Source of the DNA: Paracidovorax anthurii
GTDB taxonomy: Bacteria; Pseudomonadota; Gammaproteobacteria; Burkholderiales; Burkholderiaceae_C
Reading direction: 5' to 3'
Assembly: GCF_003269065.1 (NCBI RefSeq)
Contig: NZ_QLTA01000030.1
Location: 1-64,000, forward strand
Length of the DNA stretch: 64,000 nt
Below the pieces are notes generated by a model. It was not told the origin of the DNA. It saw only the letters and a program-made list of their open reading frames with translations, and searched no databases. Numbering within the stretch: position 1 is the first letter of the stretch; each line of letters begins with the position of its first letter. Of the stretch, positions 1 through 7,960 are shown in pieces. The position numbers and the translations under genes are program-made.

Positions 1-917
1 TCGCGAGCGGCGCGGCGCTGCCGGCCTGGCTGAGCTTCGATGCGCAGACGCAGACGTTCCAGGCCGCGGCGAATGCACCCACGGGCACCTACGAGATCGC
101 GGTCAGCGCCAAGGACCCCTGGGGCGCGCAGGCGGCGCAGCGTTTCGCCGTGACCGTGCAGGCCTCCACCATCACGGGCACCTCGCGCAACGACACGCTG
201 ACGGGCACTGCGGCCAACGACACGATCGACGGGCTGGCCGGCGCGGACACCATGTCGGGCGGCGCGGGCGACGACACCTACATCGTGGACAACACGGGCG
301 ACCGGGTGGTGGAGGCGGCCAATGCCGGTACCGACACGGTGATGTCGAGCGTGACGTACACGCTCGCGGCCAACGTGGAGAACCTCGTGCTCACAGGCTC
401 AGGCGCGATCAACGGCACGGGCAACGGCCTGGACAACCGCCTCACGGGCAATGCGGGCACCAACGTCCTCACGGGCGGCGCGGGCGCCGACTATTTGGAC
501 GGCGGAGCCGGGGCCGACACGCTGGTGGGCGGGCTGGGCAACGACACGTACTGGCTGGCGCGAGGCCACGGCACGGACACGATCCAGGAGAACGACAGCA
601 CCAGCGGCAACCAGGACATCGCGAAGTTCGCGGGGGACGTGTCGTCGCGGCAGCTCTGGTTCCGCAAGGCGGGCAACAACCTGGAGGTGAGCATCATCGG
701 CACGAGCGACAAGTTCGTGGTGACGGACTGGTACCGGGGTTCGCAGTACCAACTGGAGCGCTTCGAGGCCGGCGATGGCAGGGCGCTGCAGGCCAATCAG
801 GTGCAGAGCCTGGTGCAGGCGATGGCGTCGTTCTCGCCGCCGGCGGCGGGGCAGACGCAACTGCCGGCGAACTACCAGAGCAGCCTGGAGACCACGCTCG
901 CTGCGAGTTGGAAGTGA
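1..917 (+). CDS. C-terminal part of an RTX-type calcium-binding secreted protein (5' end outside the window)
   Basis: The frame is open from the window edge (first full codon at base 3), so this is the last ~304 residues of a longer protein. The visible N-terminal part reads LPAWLSFDAQTQTF, the hallmark of a dystroglycan-type cadherin-like/putative Ig domain. It is followed by nonapeptide-type repeats (GGAGDDTYIVDN, then GGAGADYLDGGAGADTLVGG) that bind calcium in RTX proteins, and by a hydrophilic C-terminal tail of the kind found in type I secretion substrates. The layout suggests a large surface adhesin or toxin exported by an ABC-type I system. No transporter genes are visible, and the function of the missing part is unknown. 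Confidence 0.85.
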   Translation, partial: ASGAALPAWLSFDAQTQTFQAAANAPTGTYEIAVSAKDPWGAQAAQRFAVTVQASTITGTSRNDTLTGTAANDTIDGLAGADTMSGGAGDDTYIVDNTGDRVVEAANAGTDTVMSSVTYTLAANVENLVLTGSGAINGTGNGLDNRLTGNAGTNVLTGGAGADYLDGGAGADTLVGGLGNDTYWLARGHGTDTIQENDSTSGNQDIAKFAGDVSSRQLWFRKAGNNLEVSIIGTSDKFVVTDWYRGSQYQLERFEAGDGRALQANQVQSLVQAMASFSPPAAGQTQLPANYQSSLETTLAASWK

Positions 918-960
918 CTGAAGGGGCTTGGCGCATCGGGCGCCGGGCCCGGTGCGGGCG

Positions 961-1239
961 TCAGCCTGGGGAGAGGCTGCCCTGGCGCTTGCGCTCCCTC
1001 AGCATGAACAGGTACAGGCCCTCCACCTTCTCGCGGGCCCAGGGCGTCTTGCGCAGGAATTTCAGGCTGGAGGCGACGCTCGGGTCGCTCTGGAAGCAGC
1101 GCACGGGAATGCGCTCGGCCAGGCCCTTCCATCCGAAGTGCTGCTGCAGCGCCACCACCATGGCTTCCAGGGTGATGCCGTGCAGCGGGTTGCGGGGCTG
1201 GGCGGGGGCGCCGGAGGGCGGCGGGGCGGAGTCGTTCAT
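961..1239 (-). CDS. VF530-family (DUF2132) small DNA-binding protein
   Basis: A 92-residue protein. After a short Pro/Ala-rich leader it carries the family core NPLHGITLEAMVVALQQHFG, GWKGLAERIPVRCF, SLKFLRKTPWAREKVE and LYLF. The core is nearly invariant in the VF530 family, named after a Vibrio fischeri protein. The start at 1239 opens the frame just before the conserved core; longer starts would run through the LysR gene. It lies on the same strand as the LysR gene and 47 bp downstream of it, so it may be read through from that gene. DNA binding is inferred from family annotation only. Confidence 0.85.
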   Translation of the reverse strand: MNDSAPPPSGAPAQPRNPLHGITLEAMVVALQQHFGWKGLAERIPVRCFQSDPSVASSLKFLRKTPWAREKVEGLYLFMLRERKRQGSLSPG

Positions 1240-1286
1240 AGGGCGCCGAGCATAGACGCACGGCGCCGTGCCGTGGCCGGCGGGGG

Positions 1287-2198
1287 TCAGTGCTGCAGCA
1301 GGCGTTCCCGGGAGAACAGTTCCGCGGTCCAGTCCACGAAGGCACGCACCTTGGCGCTCAGGTGGCGGTTGGGTGGATAGACCACGTACACCGGCAGCAG
1401 CGGGTGGCCCCACTCGGTCAGGATGCGCACCAGCTCGCCGCTCTCCAGGTGCCGGTCGGCCTGCAGCGTCGTGACCTGCCCCACGCCGCGCCCGGCCAGC
1501 ACGGCCGCCATGTAGGCGTTGCTTTCGTTCACCGAGAGCTGCGCCGGCCCGCCGATCTCGATCGATTCGCCGTCGCGGTGGAATTCCAGCGGATAGCGGC
1601 GCGAGGTGCGCGGCGAGAAGAAGATCACGCTCTTGTGCCCCCGCTCCAGGTCCAGCGGCTCGCGGGGCGTGCCGTGGCGCGCGAGGTAGGCGGGCGAGGC
1701 CACGGTGATGAACTCCAGCTGCCCGATGCGCCGCGCCACCAGCGACTGGTCGATGAGGTCGCCGCCCCGGATCACGCAGTCCACGTTGTCGCCGATCAGG
1801 TCCACGGTGCGGTCGCTCACGCCCAGGTCGAGCTGGATGTCCGGGTAGCGGGCCTGGAACTCCTCCAGCCGGGGGATGATGAGCAGGCGCGCCATCGCGG
1901 TGCTCACGTCCACGCGCAGGCGGCCGCTGGGCGTGGCGCGCGCGTGCGTCATGCTGGCCTCGATGTCGTCGAAATCGGCCAGCAGCCGCACCACGCGGTC
2001 GTAGTAGGCCGCGCCGTCGGGCGTCACGGTGACGCGGCGCGTGGTGCGGTTGAGCAGGCGCACGCGCAGGCGTGCCTCCAGCGCCTGGATGTGCTTGGTC
2101 ACGGTGGCTTTGGGCAGCTGCAGGGAGTCGGCCGCGCGCGTGAACGTGCCGGCTTCCACCACCCGCGCGTAGATGCGCATGGCCTGGATCTGGTCCAT
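1287..2198 (-). CDS. LysR-family transcriptional regulator
   Basis: 303 residues, the usual LTTR length. The N-terminal winged helix-turn-helix reads MDQIQAMRIYARVVEAGTFT, with the recognition region LPKATVTKHIQALEARL, followed by a periplasmic-binding-like effector domain (LRVDVSTAMARLLIIPRLEE onward). The form resembles the CrgA/PtxR-like LTTRs common in proteobacteria. It is transcribed divergently from the esterase-like gene at 2364, with 165 bp between starts, so that gene is the likeliest target. The effector is unknown. Confidence 0.9.
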   Translation of the reverse strand: MDQIQAMRIYARVVEAGTFTRAADSLQLPKATVTKHIQALEARLRVRLLNRTTRRVTVTPDGAAYYDRVVRLLADFDDIEASMTHARATPSGRLRVDVSTAMARLLIIPRLEEFQARYPDIQLDLGVSDRTVDLIGDNVDCVIRGGDLIDQSLVARRIGQLEFITVASPAYLARHGTPREPLDLERGHKSVIFFSPRTSRRYPLEFHRDGESIEIGGPAQLSVNESNAYMAAVLAGRGVGQVTTLQADRHLESGELVRILTEWGHPLLPVYVVYPPNRHLSAKVRAFVDWTAELFSRERLLQH

Positions 2199-2363
2199 GG
2201 CGTTCCTTCCTTCGGGCCCCCGATGGGGCGGAAAGGATTCTCACACGCGGCATGCGGCCCGATTGTTCGGGGATCGGAAACAGTGCGGCCCGCTTCGCCT
2301 GGTTTATCGTCGGCGATCGCGCCCCTACATTTCCTGTACCGGCCTGCTGCCGGGCACACCGCC

Positions 2364-3197
2364 ATGTCCACCACTTCGCACACACCTTCCGCCCGCTCCG
2401 AATCCACCATTGCGGTGGGGCCGGGGCAGGACGTCGCCGTGCGGATGTACGGCCGCAAGAAAGCCGGCGAGACGTCGCCGCTGGTCGTGCATTTCCACGG
2501 CGGGGCGTTCGTGTCGGGAGACCTCGACAGCGGCTGCACCGTGGCCGGGCTGCTGCAGGAGGCGGGCGCGCTGGTGGTGTCCGTGGCCTATCCGCTGGCG
2601 CCCGAGCATCCGTTTCCGCAGCCCCAGGAGAGCGGCTATGCCGTGCTGCGGTGGGCGTTCAAGTACCGCGCGCGGCTGGCCGGTGCCGGTGCGCCGGTGT
2701 ACGTGGCGGGCGAGGAGGCGGGCGGCAATCTGGCGGCGGGCGTGTGCCTGATGGCGCGCGACCAGTCCCATCCGCCGCTGGCGGGGCAGATCCTGGTCTC
2801 GCCCATGCTCGATCCCTGCGTGGGCACCCCGTCGCTGCGCGCGGCCACGTGCGATGCGACGGCCGGTCGCTGGGCCGACGGGTGGGAGAAGTTCCTGCGC
2901 TGCGCGCGCGATGCCGAGCACCCCTATGCCGTGCCGGGCACGGCCCAGCGCCTGGCGGGCCTGCCGCCCACGCTGCTGCTGGTGGGCGATACCGACCCGA
3001 TGCACGACGAAGCCCTGGCCTATGCGGCGCGCCTGGAGGCCGCGGGCCTCGTGGTGAACCTCCATGTGCTGAGGAAGGCCGAGCGGTGGCCCGATGCGCT
3101 GCTGCAGCCCGGCCCGCAACCTTGCCCCTGCGCGGACGAGGCGCGCGAGCGCCTGCGCCGCTTCTTCGAGGCCACCCGATGTCCGGCGGCGCGCTGA
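2364..3197 (+). CDS. Alpha/beta-hydrolase of the hormone-sensitive-lipase (acetyl esterase) family, probably catalytically dead
   Basis: 277 residues. The HSL-family oxyanion-hole motif is intact (HGGAF, residues 45-49), as are the PLAPEHPFP segment and the acid-loop region GDTDPMHDE. The nucleophile elbow, normally GDSAGG, reads GEEAGG, with Glu118 where the serine belongs; the codons are unambiguous gag gag. The C-terminal His normally found in an HGF motif is also absent (HVLRKAERWPDAL). The fold is therefore kept while two of the three catalytic residues are lost. It may act as a ligand-binding protein or be a decaying gene, although the frame is fully open. It lies divergent from a LysR regulator and ends at a hairpin terminator. 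Confidence 0.85.
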   Translation: MSTTSHTPSARSESTIAVGPGQDVAVRMYGRKKAGETSPLVVHFHGGAFVSGDLDSGCTVAGLLQEAGALVVSVAYPLAPEHPFPQPQESGYAVLRWAFKYRARLAGAGAPVYVAGEEAGGNLAAGVCLMARDQSHPPLAGQILVSPMLDPCVGTPSLRAATCDATAGRWADGWEKFLRCARDAEHPYAVPGTAQRLAGLPPTLLLVGDTDPMHDEALAYAARLEAAGLVVNLHVLRKAERWPDALLQPGPQPCPCADEARERLRRFFEATRCPAAR

Positions 3198-3201
3198 TGC
3201 G

Positions 3202-3228
3202 GCCCGGGCGCTGAGCCCCGGGGTTTTT
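3202..3228 (+). terminator. Probable intrinsic terminator after the esterase-like gene
   Basis: A GC hairpin made by CCCGGG at 3203-3208 and CCCCGGGG at 3216-3223 is followed directly by five T (3224-3228), five bases after the stop codon of the hydrolase-fold gene. It would separate that gene from the efflux operon promoter immediately downstream. Confidence 0.55.
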
Positions 3229-3240
3229 CGCAAGAGGGTG

Positions 3241-3271
3241 TTGACCTCGACAAAGGTTGAGGTTTGACAAT
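3241..3271 (+). promoter_or_regulatory. SoxR-type (MerR-family) promoter of the RND efflux operon
   Basis: A -35 hexamer TTGACC (3241-3246) and a -10 GACAAT (3266-3271) are separated by 19 bp, the overlong spacer typical of MerR-family-activated promoters. Centred in the spacer is the 18-bp dyad CCTCGACAAAGGTTGAGG (3245-3262). Its half-sites CCTCgA/TTGAGG differ by one base from the SoxR consensus CCTCAA/TTGAGG. SoxR is known to drive RND pumps such as mexGHI-opmD in Pseudomonas. No soxR gene is in the window, so the regulator would act in trans. Confidence 0.75.
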
Positions 3272-3415
3272 CCCGCGCCATCAGGGCCTTCGCGGCCTTG
3301 CCGTTTTCCATCCTGCCTTTTTGATTTTTCCGGCCTGCCGTGCCGGAGGGACGGGTGTTGTCCGAATCACTGGTTTTTTTCGACGTTCGAGTTTGCAAGA
3401 CACGGAGGATCTCCC

Positions 3416-4666
3416 ATGCCATCGCCTTCTTTCCTTTTCTCGCCCGCGCGCCGCTGGTGGACCGCCGCCGGGGCCACGGCCGCGCTGGTCGCCACCGCGG
3501 GCGCGGTGTTCGGGCTCTCCAGCTCGCATGCCGAGTCGCCTGCCGCGAACGCGGCGCCGCCGGCCGTGCCCGTTTCGGTAGCCGCCGTGCTGCAGCAGGA
3601 GGTCACGCTGTGGGACGAGTTCTCGGGCCGCCTGGAGGCCGTGCAGCGCGTGGAGGTGCGCCCCCGCGTGGCCGGCGCCGTGCAGGCCGTGCATTTCCGC
3701 GAGGGCGCGCTGGTGAAGCAGGGCGACCTGCTCTTCACCGTGGACCCGGCGCCCTACGCCGCCGAGGTGGACCGCGCCGAGGCACAGGTGGTCGCGGCGC
3801 AGGCCCGCCTCTCGTACACCCGCAGCGAGATGGAGCGCTCCACGCGCCTGTGGGAAGAGCGCGCCATCGCCCAGCGCGAGCACGACGAGCGCGTGAATGC
3901 CCAGCGCGAGGCCGACGCCAATCTGCGCGCCGCGCAGGCCGCGCTGCAGACCGCGCGCCTGAACCTGGGCTACACCCAGGTGCGTGCGCCGGTCGCGGGC
4001 CGTGCGGGCCGCGTCGAGGTCACGGTGGGCAATCTCGTGGCCTCGGGGCCCGGCGCGCCGATGCTCACCACGCTGGTGTCCGTGAGCCCGATCTACGCGA
4101 GCTTCGACACCGACGAGCAGGTGGTCACGCGCGCGCTGGAGGGCCTGCGCTCGGGCAAGAGCGCCCGCTCGCTGATCGAGAGCATCGCCGTGCAGATGGG
4201 CACGGGCACCAGCGGCGGAACGCCCCATGCGGGCCACCTGCAGCTCATCGACAACCAGGTGGATGCCCGCAGCGGCACGGTGCGCGTGCGCGCCGTGTTC
4301 GACAACGCCGACGGCGCCCTCATCCCCGGGCAGTTCGCGCGCATCCGCATGGCGCAGCCGCGCAGCACGCAGGCCGTGCTCATCAACGAGCGCGCCGTGG
4401 GCACGGACCAGAGCAAGAAGTTCGTGCTGGTGGTGGGCGAGGGCAACCAGGCGCAGTACCGCGAGGTGCAACTGGGCGCGCCGGTGGACGGCCTGCGCAT
4501 CGTCACCGCGGGGCTGAAGGCCGGCGAGCGCATCGTCGTCAACGGCCTGCAGCGCGTGCGCCCCGGCATGCAGGTCGCGCCGCAGGACGTGCCCATGGCC
4601 TCCAAGGCGGAGCTGGCCGGCGAGGGCGCGCAGGCGCGCGCCGCCGCGCGCCAGCCCGCGGCCTGA
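3416..4666 (+). CDS. RND efflux periplasmic adaptor (membrane fusion protein)
   Basis: 416 residues, HlyD/AcrA family. A hydrophobic N-terminal segment (residues ~12-35) without a lipobox cysteine suggests a signal anchor rather than a lipoprotein. Then come the first lipoyl half (RVEVRPRVAGAVQAVHFREG), a helical hairpin rich in Ala/Glu/Arg (~110-180), the second lipoyl half (YTQVRAPVAGRAGRVEV) and a beta-barrel/MP domain. The start at 3416 is chosen for the GGAGG at 3404-3408; upstream in-frame starts overlap the promoter. It is first in a three-gene operon with the permease (34 bp gap) and the outer-membrane channel. Confidence 0.93.
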   Translation: MPSPSFLFSPARRWWTAAGATAALVATAGAVFGLSSSHAESPAANAAPPAVPVSVAAVLQQEVTLWDEFSGRLEAVQRVEVRPRVAGAVQAVHFREGALVKQGDLLFTVDPAPYAAEVDRAEAQVVAAQARLSYTRSEMERSTRLWEERAIAQREHDERVNAQREADANLRAAQAALQTARLNLGYTQVRAPVAGRAGRVEVTVGNLVASGPGAPMLTTLVSVSPIYASFDTDEQVVTRALEGLRSGKSARSLIESIAVQMGTGTSGGTPHAGHLQLIDNQVDARSGTVRVRAVFDNADGALIPGQFARIRMAQPRSTQAVLINERAVGTDQSKKFVLVVGEGNQAQYREVQLGAPVDGLRIVTAGLKAGERIVVNGLQRVRPGMQVAPQDVPMASKAELAGEGAQARAAARQPAA

Positions 4667-4700
4667 ACGGGCGAGGGCGCATCCCGAGAAAGACAAGGAC

Positions 4701-7700
4701 ATGAATCTCTCCCGCTTCTTCATCGACCGCCCCATCTTCGCGGGCGTGCTGTCGGTGCTCATCTTCCTGGCCGGGCTCATCGCCATGCGCGTGCTGCCGA
4801 TCTCGGAGTACCCCGAGGTCGCGCCGCCCTCCGTGGTGGTGCGCGCCACGTACCCGGGCGCCAGCCCCCGGGTGATCGCCGAGACCGTCGCCACGCCGCT
4901 GGAGGAATCCATCAACGGCGTGGAAGGCATGCTCTACATGGGCAGCCAGGCCACCACCGACGGCGTGATGACGCTCACCGTCACCTTCCAGCTGGGCACC
5001 GACCCCGACAAGGCGCAGCAGCTCGTGCAGAACCGCGTTTCGCAGGCCGAGCCGCGCCTGCCCGAGGAGGTGCGGCGCCTGGGCGTGACCACCGTCAAGA
5101 GCGCGCCGGACCTGACCATGGTGGTGCACATGGTGTCGCCCAACGGGCGTTACGGCATCGACTACCTGCGCAACTACGCCGTGCTCAACGTCAAGGACCG
5201 GCTCGCGCGCATCCAGGGCGTGGGGCAGGTGCAGATCTTCGGCGGCGGCGACTACTCCATGCGCGCCTGGCTCGATCCGCAGAAGGTCGCGCAGCGCGGG
5301 CTGTCGGCCGGCGACGTGGTGGCCGCCATCCGCGGGCAGAACGTGCAGGCCGCCGCCGGCGTGGTGGGCGCGTCGCCCGGGCTGCCGGGCGTGGACATGC
5401 AGCTCTCGATCAACGCCCAGGGCCGCCTCACGAGCGAGGAGGAGTTCGGCGACATCATCGTCAAGACGGGCGCGGACGGCGCGGTGACGCGATTGCGCGA
5501 CGTGGCCCGCCTGGAGCTGGGCGCGGCCGACTATTCGCTGCGATCGCTGCTCAACAACGACCCGGCCGTGGGCATGGGCATCTTCCAGGCGCCGGGCTCC
5601 AACGCGCTCGACATCTCCGCCAACGTGCACGCCACCATGGCGGAGCTGCAAAAGCACATGCCCGAGGGCGTGGAGTTCCGCATCGCCTACGACCCCACGC
5701 AGTTCGTGCGCGCCTCCATCCGGTCGGTGGTGCAGACGCTGCTGGAGGCCATCGCGCTCGTGGTGGTCGTGGTGATCCTGTTCCTGCAGACGTGGCGCGC
5801 GTCCATCATCCCGCTGCTGGCCGTGCCGGTGTCGGTGGTGGGCACGTTCGCGGTGCTGCACCTGCTGGGCTTCTCGATCAACGCGCTGTCGCTCTTCGGC
5901 CTGGTGCTGGCCATCGGCATCGTGGTGGACGACGCCATCGTGGTGGTGGAGAACGTGGAGCGCAACATCGAGGCCGGCCTCACCCCGCGCGAGGCCACCT
6001 ACCGCGCCATGCGCGAGGTCTCGGGCCCCATCATCGCCATCGCGCTGGTGCTGGTGGCGGTGTTCGTGCCGCTGGCCTTCATCAGCGGGCTCACGGGGCA
6101 GTTCTACCGGCAGTTCGCGGTCACCATCGCGATCTCCACGGTGATCTCGGCCATCAACTCGCTCACGCTCTCGCCCGCGCTCAGCGCGCTGCTGCTGAAG
6201 GGCCACCACGAGCCGAAGGACGCGCTCACGCGCGGCATGGACCGGGTGCTGGGCGGCTTCTTCCGGCGCTTCAACCGCGTATTCCACCGGGGCTCCGAGG
6301 CCTACGGCGGCGGCGTGCGCCGCGTGATCGGCCGCAAGGCGCTGATGCTGGCGATCTACCTGGCGCTGGTGGGCGTCACCTGGGGCCTGTTCAAGGCCGT
6401 GCCGGGCGGCTTCGTGCCCGCGCAGGACAAGCAGTACCTGGTGGGCTTCGCGCAGCTGCCCGACGGCGCCACGCTGGACCGCACCGAGGACGTGATCCGC
6501 CGCATGGGCGAGATCGCCAGGAAGAACCCCAACGTGGAGGACGCCATCGCCTTCCCAGGCCTGTCGATCAACGGCTTCACCAACAGCTCCAACTCCGGCA
6601 TCGTGTTCGTCACGCTCAAGCCCTTCGCCGAGCGCCGGCGCGGCGACCAGAGCGGCGGCGCGGTGGCGGGGCAGTTGAACCAGGCCTTCGGCGGCATCCA
6701 GGATGCGTTCATCGCCATGTTCCCGCCGCCGCCGGTGGCGGGCCTGGGCACCACGGGCGGCTTCAAGCTGCAGATCGAGGACCGCGCGTCGCTCGGCTAC
6801 GAGGCCATGGACGCGGCCGTGAAGGCCTTCATGGCCAAGGCCTACCAGACGCCCGAGCTGGCCGGCCTCTTCACGAGCTGGCAGGTCAACGTGCCGCAGC
6901 TCTACGCCAACATCGACCGCACCAAGGCGCGGCAGCTCGGCGTGCCCGTGACCGACATCTTCGAGACGCTGCAGATCTACCTGGGGAGCCTCTACGCGAA
7001 CGACTTCAACCAGTTCGGCCGCACCTACAGCGTGCGCGTGCAGGCCGACGCGGCCCACCGCGCGCGGCCCGAGGACGTGGGCCTGCTCAAGGTGCGCTCC
7101 GCCACGGGCGAGATGGTGCCGCTGTCGGCGCTGATGAAAGTGGAGCCCAGCTTCGGCCCCGAGCGCGCCATGCGCTACAACGGCTTCCTGGCCGCCGACG
7201 TGAATGGCGGGCCCGCGCCCGGCTTCTCGTCGGGGCAGGCCCAGGCCGCCGTCGAGCGCATCGCCGCCGAGACGCTGCCGCAGGGCATCGCCTTCGAGTG
7301 GACCGAGCTGACCTACCAGGAGATCCTGGCCGGCAACTCGGCCGTGCTGGTGTTCCCCCTCGCCATCCTGCTCGTCTTCCTGGTGCTGGCCGCGCAGTAC
7401 GAAAGCCTCACGCTGCCGATCGCCATCATCCTCATCGTGCCCATGGGCCTGCTGGCGGCCATGGCGGGCGTGTGGCTCAGCGGTGGCGACAACAACGTGT
7501 TCACGCAGATCGGGCTCATCGTGCTGGTGGGGCTGTCGGCCAAGAACGCGATCCTGATCGTGGAGTTCGCGCGCGAGCTGGAGTTCGCCGGGCGCACACC
7601 CGTGCAGGCCGCGATCGAGGCGAGCCGCCTGCGGCTGCGGCCCATCCTCATGACCTCGCTGGCCTTCGTGATGGGCGTGCTGCCGCTGGTGCTCTCCACC

Positions 7701-7931
7701 GGCGCGGGCTCGGAGATGCGCAGCGCCATGGGCGTGGCCGTGTTCGCCGGGATGATCGGGGTGACGGCCTTCGGCCTGTTCCTCACGCCCGTGTTCTACG
7801 TGGCGCTGCGCCGCCTGGCCGGCAACCGGCCGCTGCAGCACCACGGCGGCCACACCGCGCCGCTGACCGAGCCCGGCCACGGCGCCGCGGCCCACCCCGT
7901 GCTGGCGGCCCCCCGTGGAGACCATGAATGA
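4701..7931 (+). CDS. RND multidrug efflux permease, HAE1 (AcrB/MexB) family
   Basis: 1076 residues, against about 1040 for AcrB. The N-terminus MNLSRFFIDRPIFAGVL is typical of the family. The proton-relay residues are visible: the Asp-Asp pair in TM4 (GIVVDDAIVVVENVERN) and the lysine in TM10 (GLSAKNAILIVEFARE). Two large periplasmic loops are present. The protein ends in an extra His/Pro/Ala-rich cytoplasmic tail (~30 residues). The substrate is likely a toxic organic or redox-active compound, given the SoxR-like promoter. The stop overlaps an ATGA, but the next gene more likely starts 30 bp on. Confidence 0.95.
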   Translation: MNLSRFFIDRPIFAGVLSVLIFLAGLIAMRVLPISEYPEVAPPSVVVRATYPGASPRVIAETVATPLEESINGVEGMLYMGSQATTDGVMTLTVTFQLGTDPDKAQQLVQNRVSQAEPRLPEEVRRLGVTTVKSAPDLTMVVHMVSPNGRYGIDYLRNYAVLNVKDRLARIQGVGQVQIFGGGDYSMRAWLDPQKVAQRGLSAGDVVAAIRGQNVQAAAGVVGASPGLPGVDMQLSINAQGRLTSEEEFGDIIVKTGADGAVTRLRDVARLELGAADYSLRSLLNNDPAVGMGIFQAPGSNALDISANVHATMAELQKHMPEGVEFRIAYDPTQFVRASIRSVVQTLLEAIALVVVVVILFLQTWRASIIPLLAVPVSVVGTFAVLHLLGFSINALSLFGLVLAIGIVVDDAIVVVENVERNIEAGLTPREATYRAMREVSGPIIAIALVLVAVFVPLAFISGLTGQFYRQFAVTIAISTVISAINSLTLSPALSALLLKGHHEPKDALTRGMDRVLGGFFRRFNRVFHRGSEAYGGGVRRVIGRKALMLAIYLALVGVTWGLFKAVPGGFVPAQDKQYLVGFAQLPDGATLDRTEDVIRRMGEIARKNPNVEDAIAFPGLSINGFTNSSNSGIVFVTLKPFAERRRGDQSGGAVAGQLNQAFGGIQDAFIAMFPPPPVAGLGTTGGFKLQIEDRASLGYEAMDAAVKAFMAKAYQTPELAGLFTSWQVNVPQLYANIDRTKARQLGVPVTDIFETLQIYLGSLYANDFNQFGRTYSVRVQADAAHRARPEDVGLLKVRSATGEMVPLSALMKVEPSFGPERAMRYNGFLAADVNGGPAPGFSSGQAQAAVERIAAETLPQGIAFEWTELTYQEILAGNSAVLVFPLAILLVFLVLAAQYESLTLPIAIILIVPMGLLAAMAGVWLSGGDNNVFTQIGLIVLVGLSAKNAILIVEFARELEFAGRTPVQAAIEASRLRLRPILMTSLAFVMGVLPLVLSTGAGSEMRSAMGVAVFAGMIGVTAFGLFLTPVFYVALRRLAGNRPLQHHGGHTAPLTEPGHGAAAHPVLAAPRGDHE

Positions 7932-7960
7932 GCGACCCGAGTGAACGAGGAACCGTTGCG

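Noticed and set aside
4539..7925. Antisense open frame of over 1100 codons across the RND permease
   Set aside because: A shadow of high-GC codon bias: His/Arg/Gly-rich with no motif, and the + strand gene is unmistakable. The same applies to the long antisense frames over the iron, heme and PpsA genes.
7928..7960. Start of the outer-membrane channel at 7928 (ATGA overlap)
   Set aside because: The leader from 7961 is a textbook lipoprotein signal; the longer form would put polar residues in front of it.
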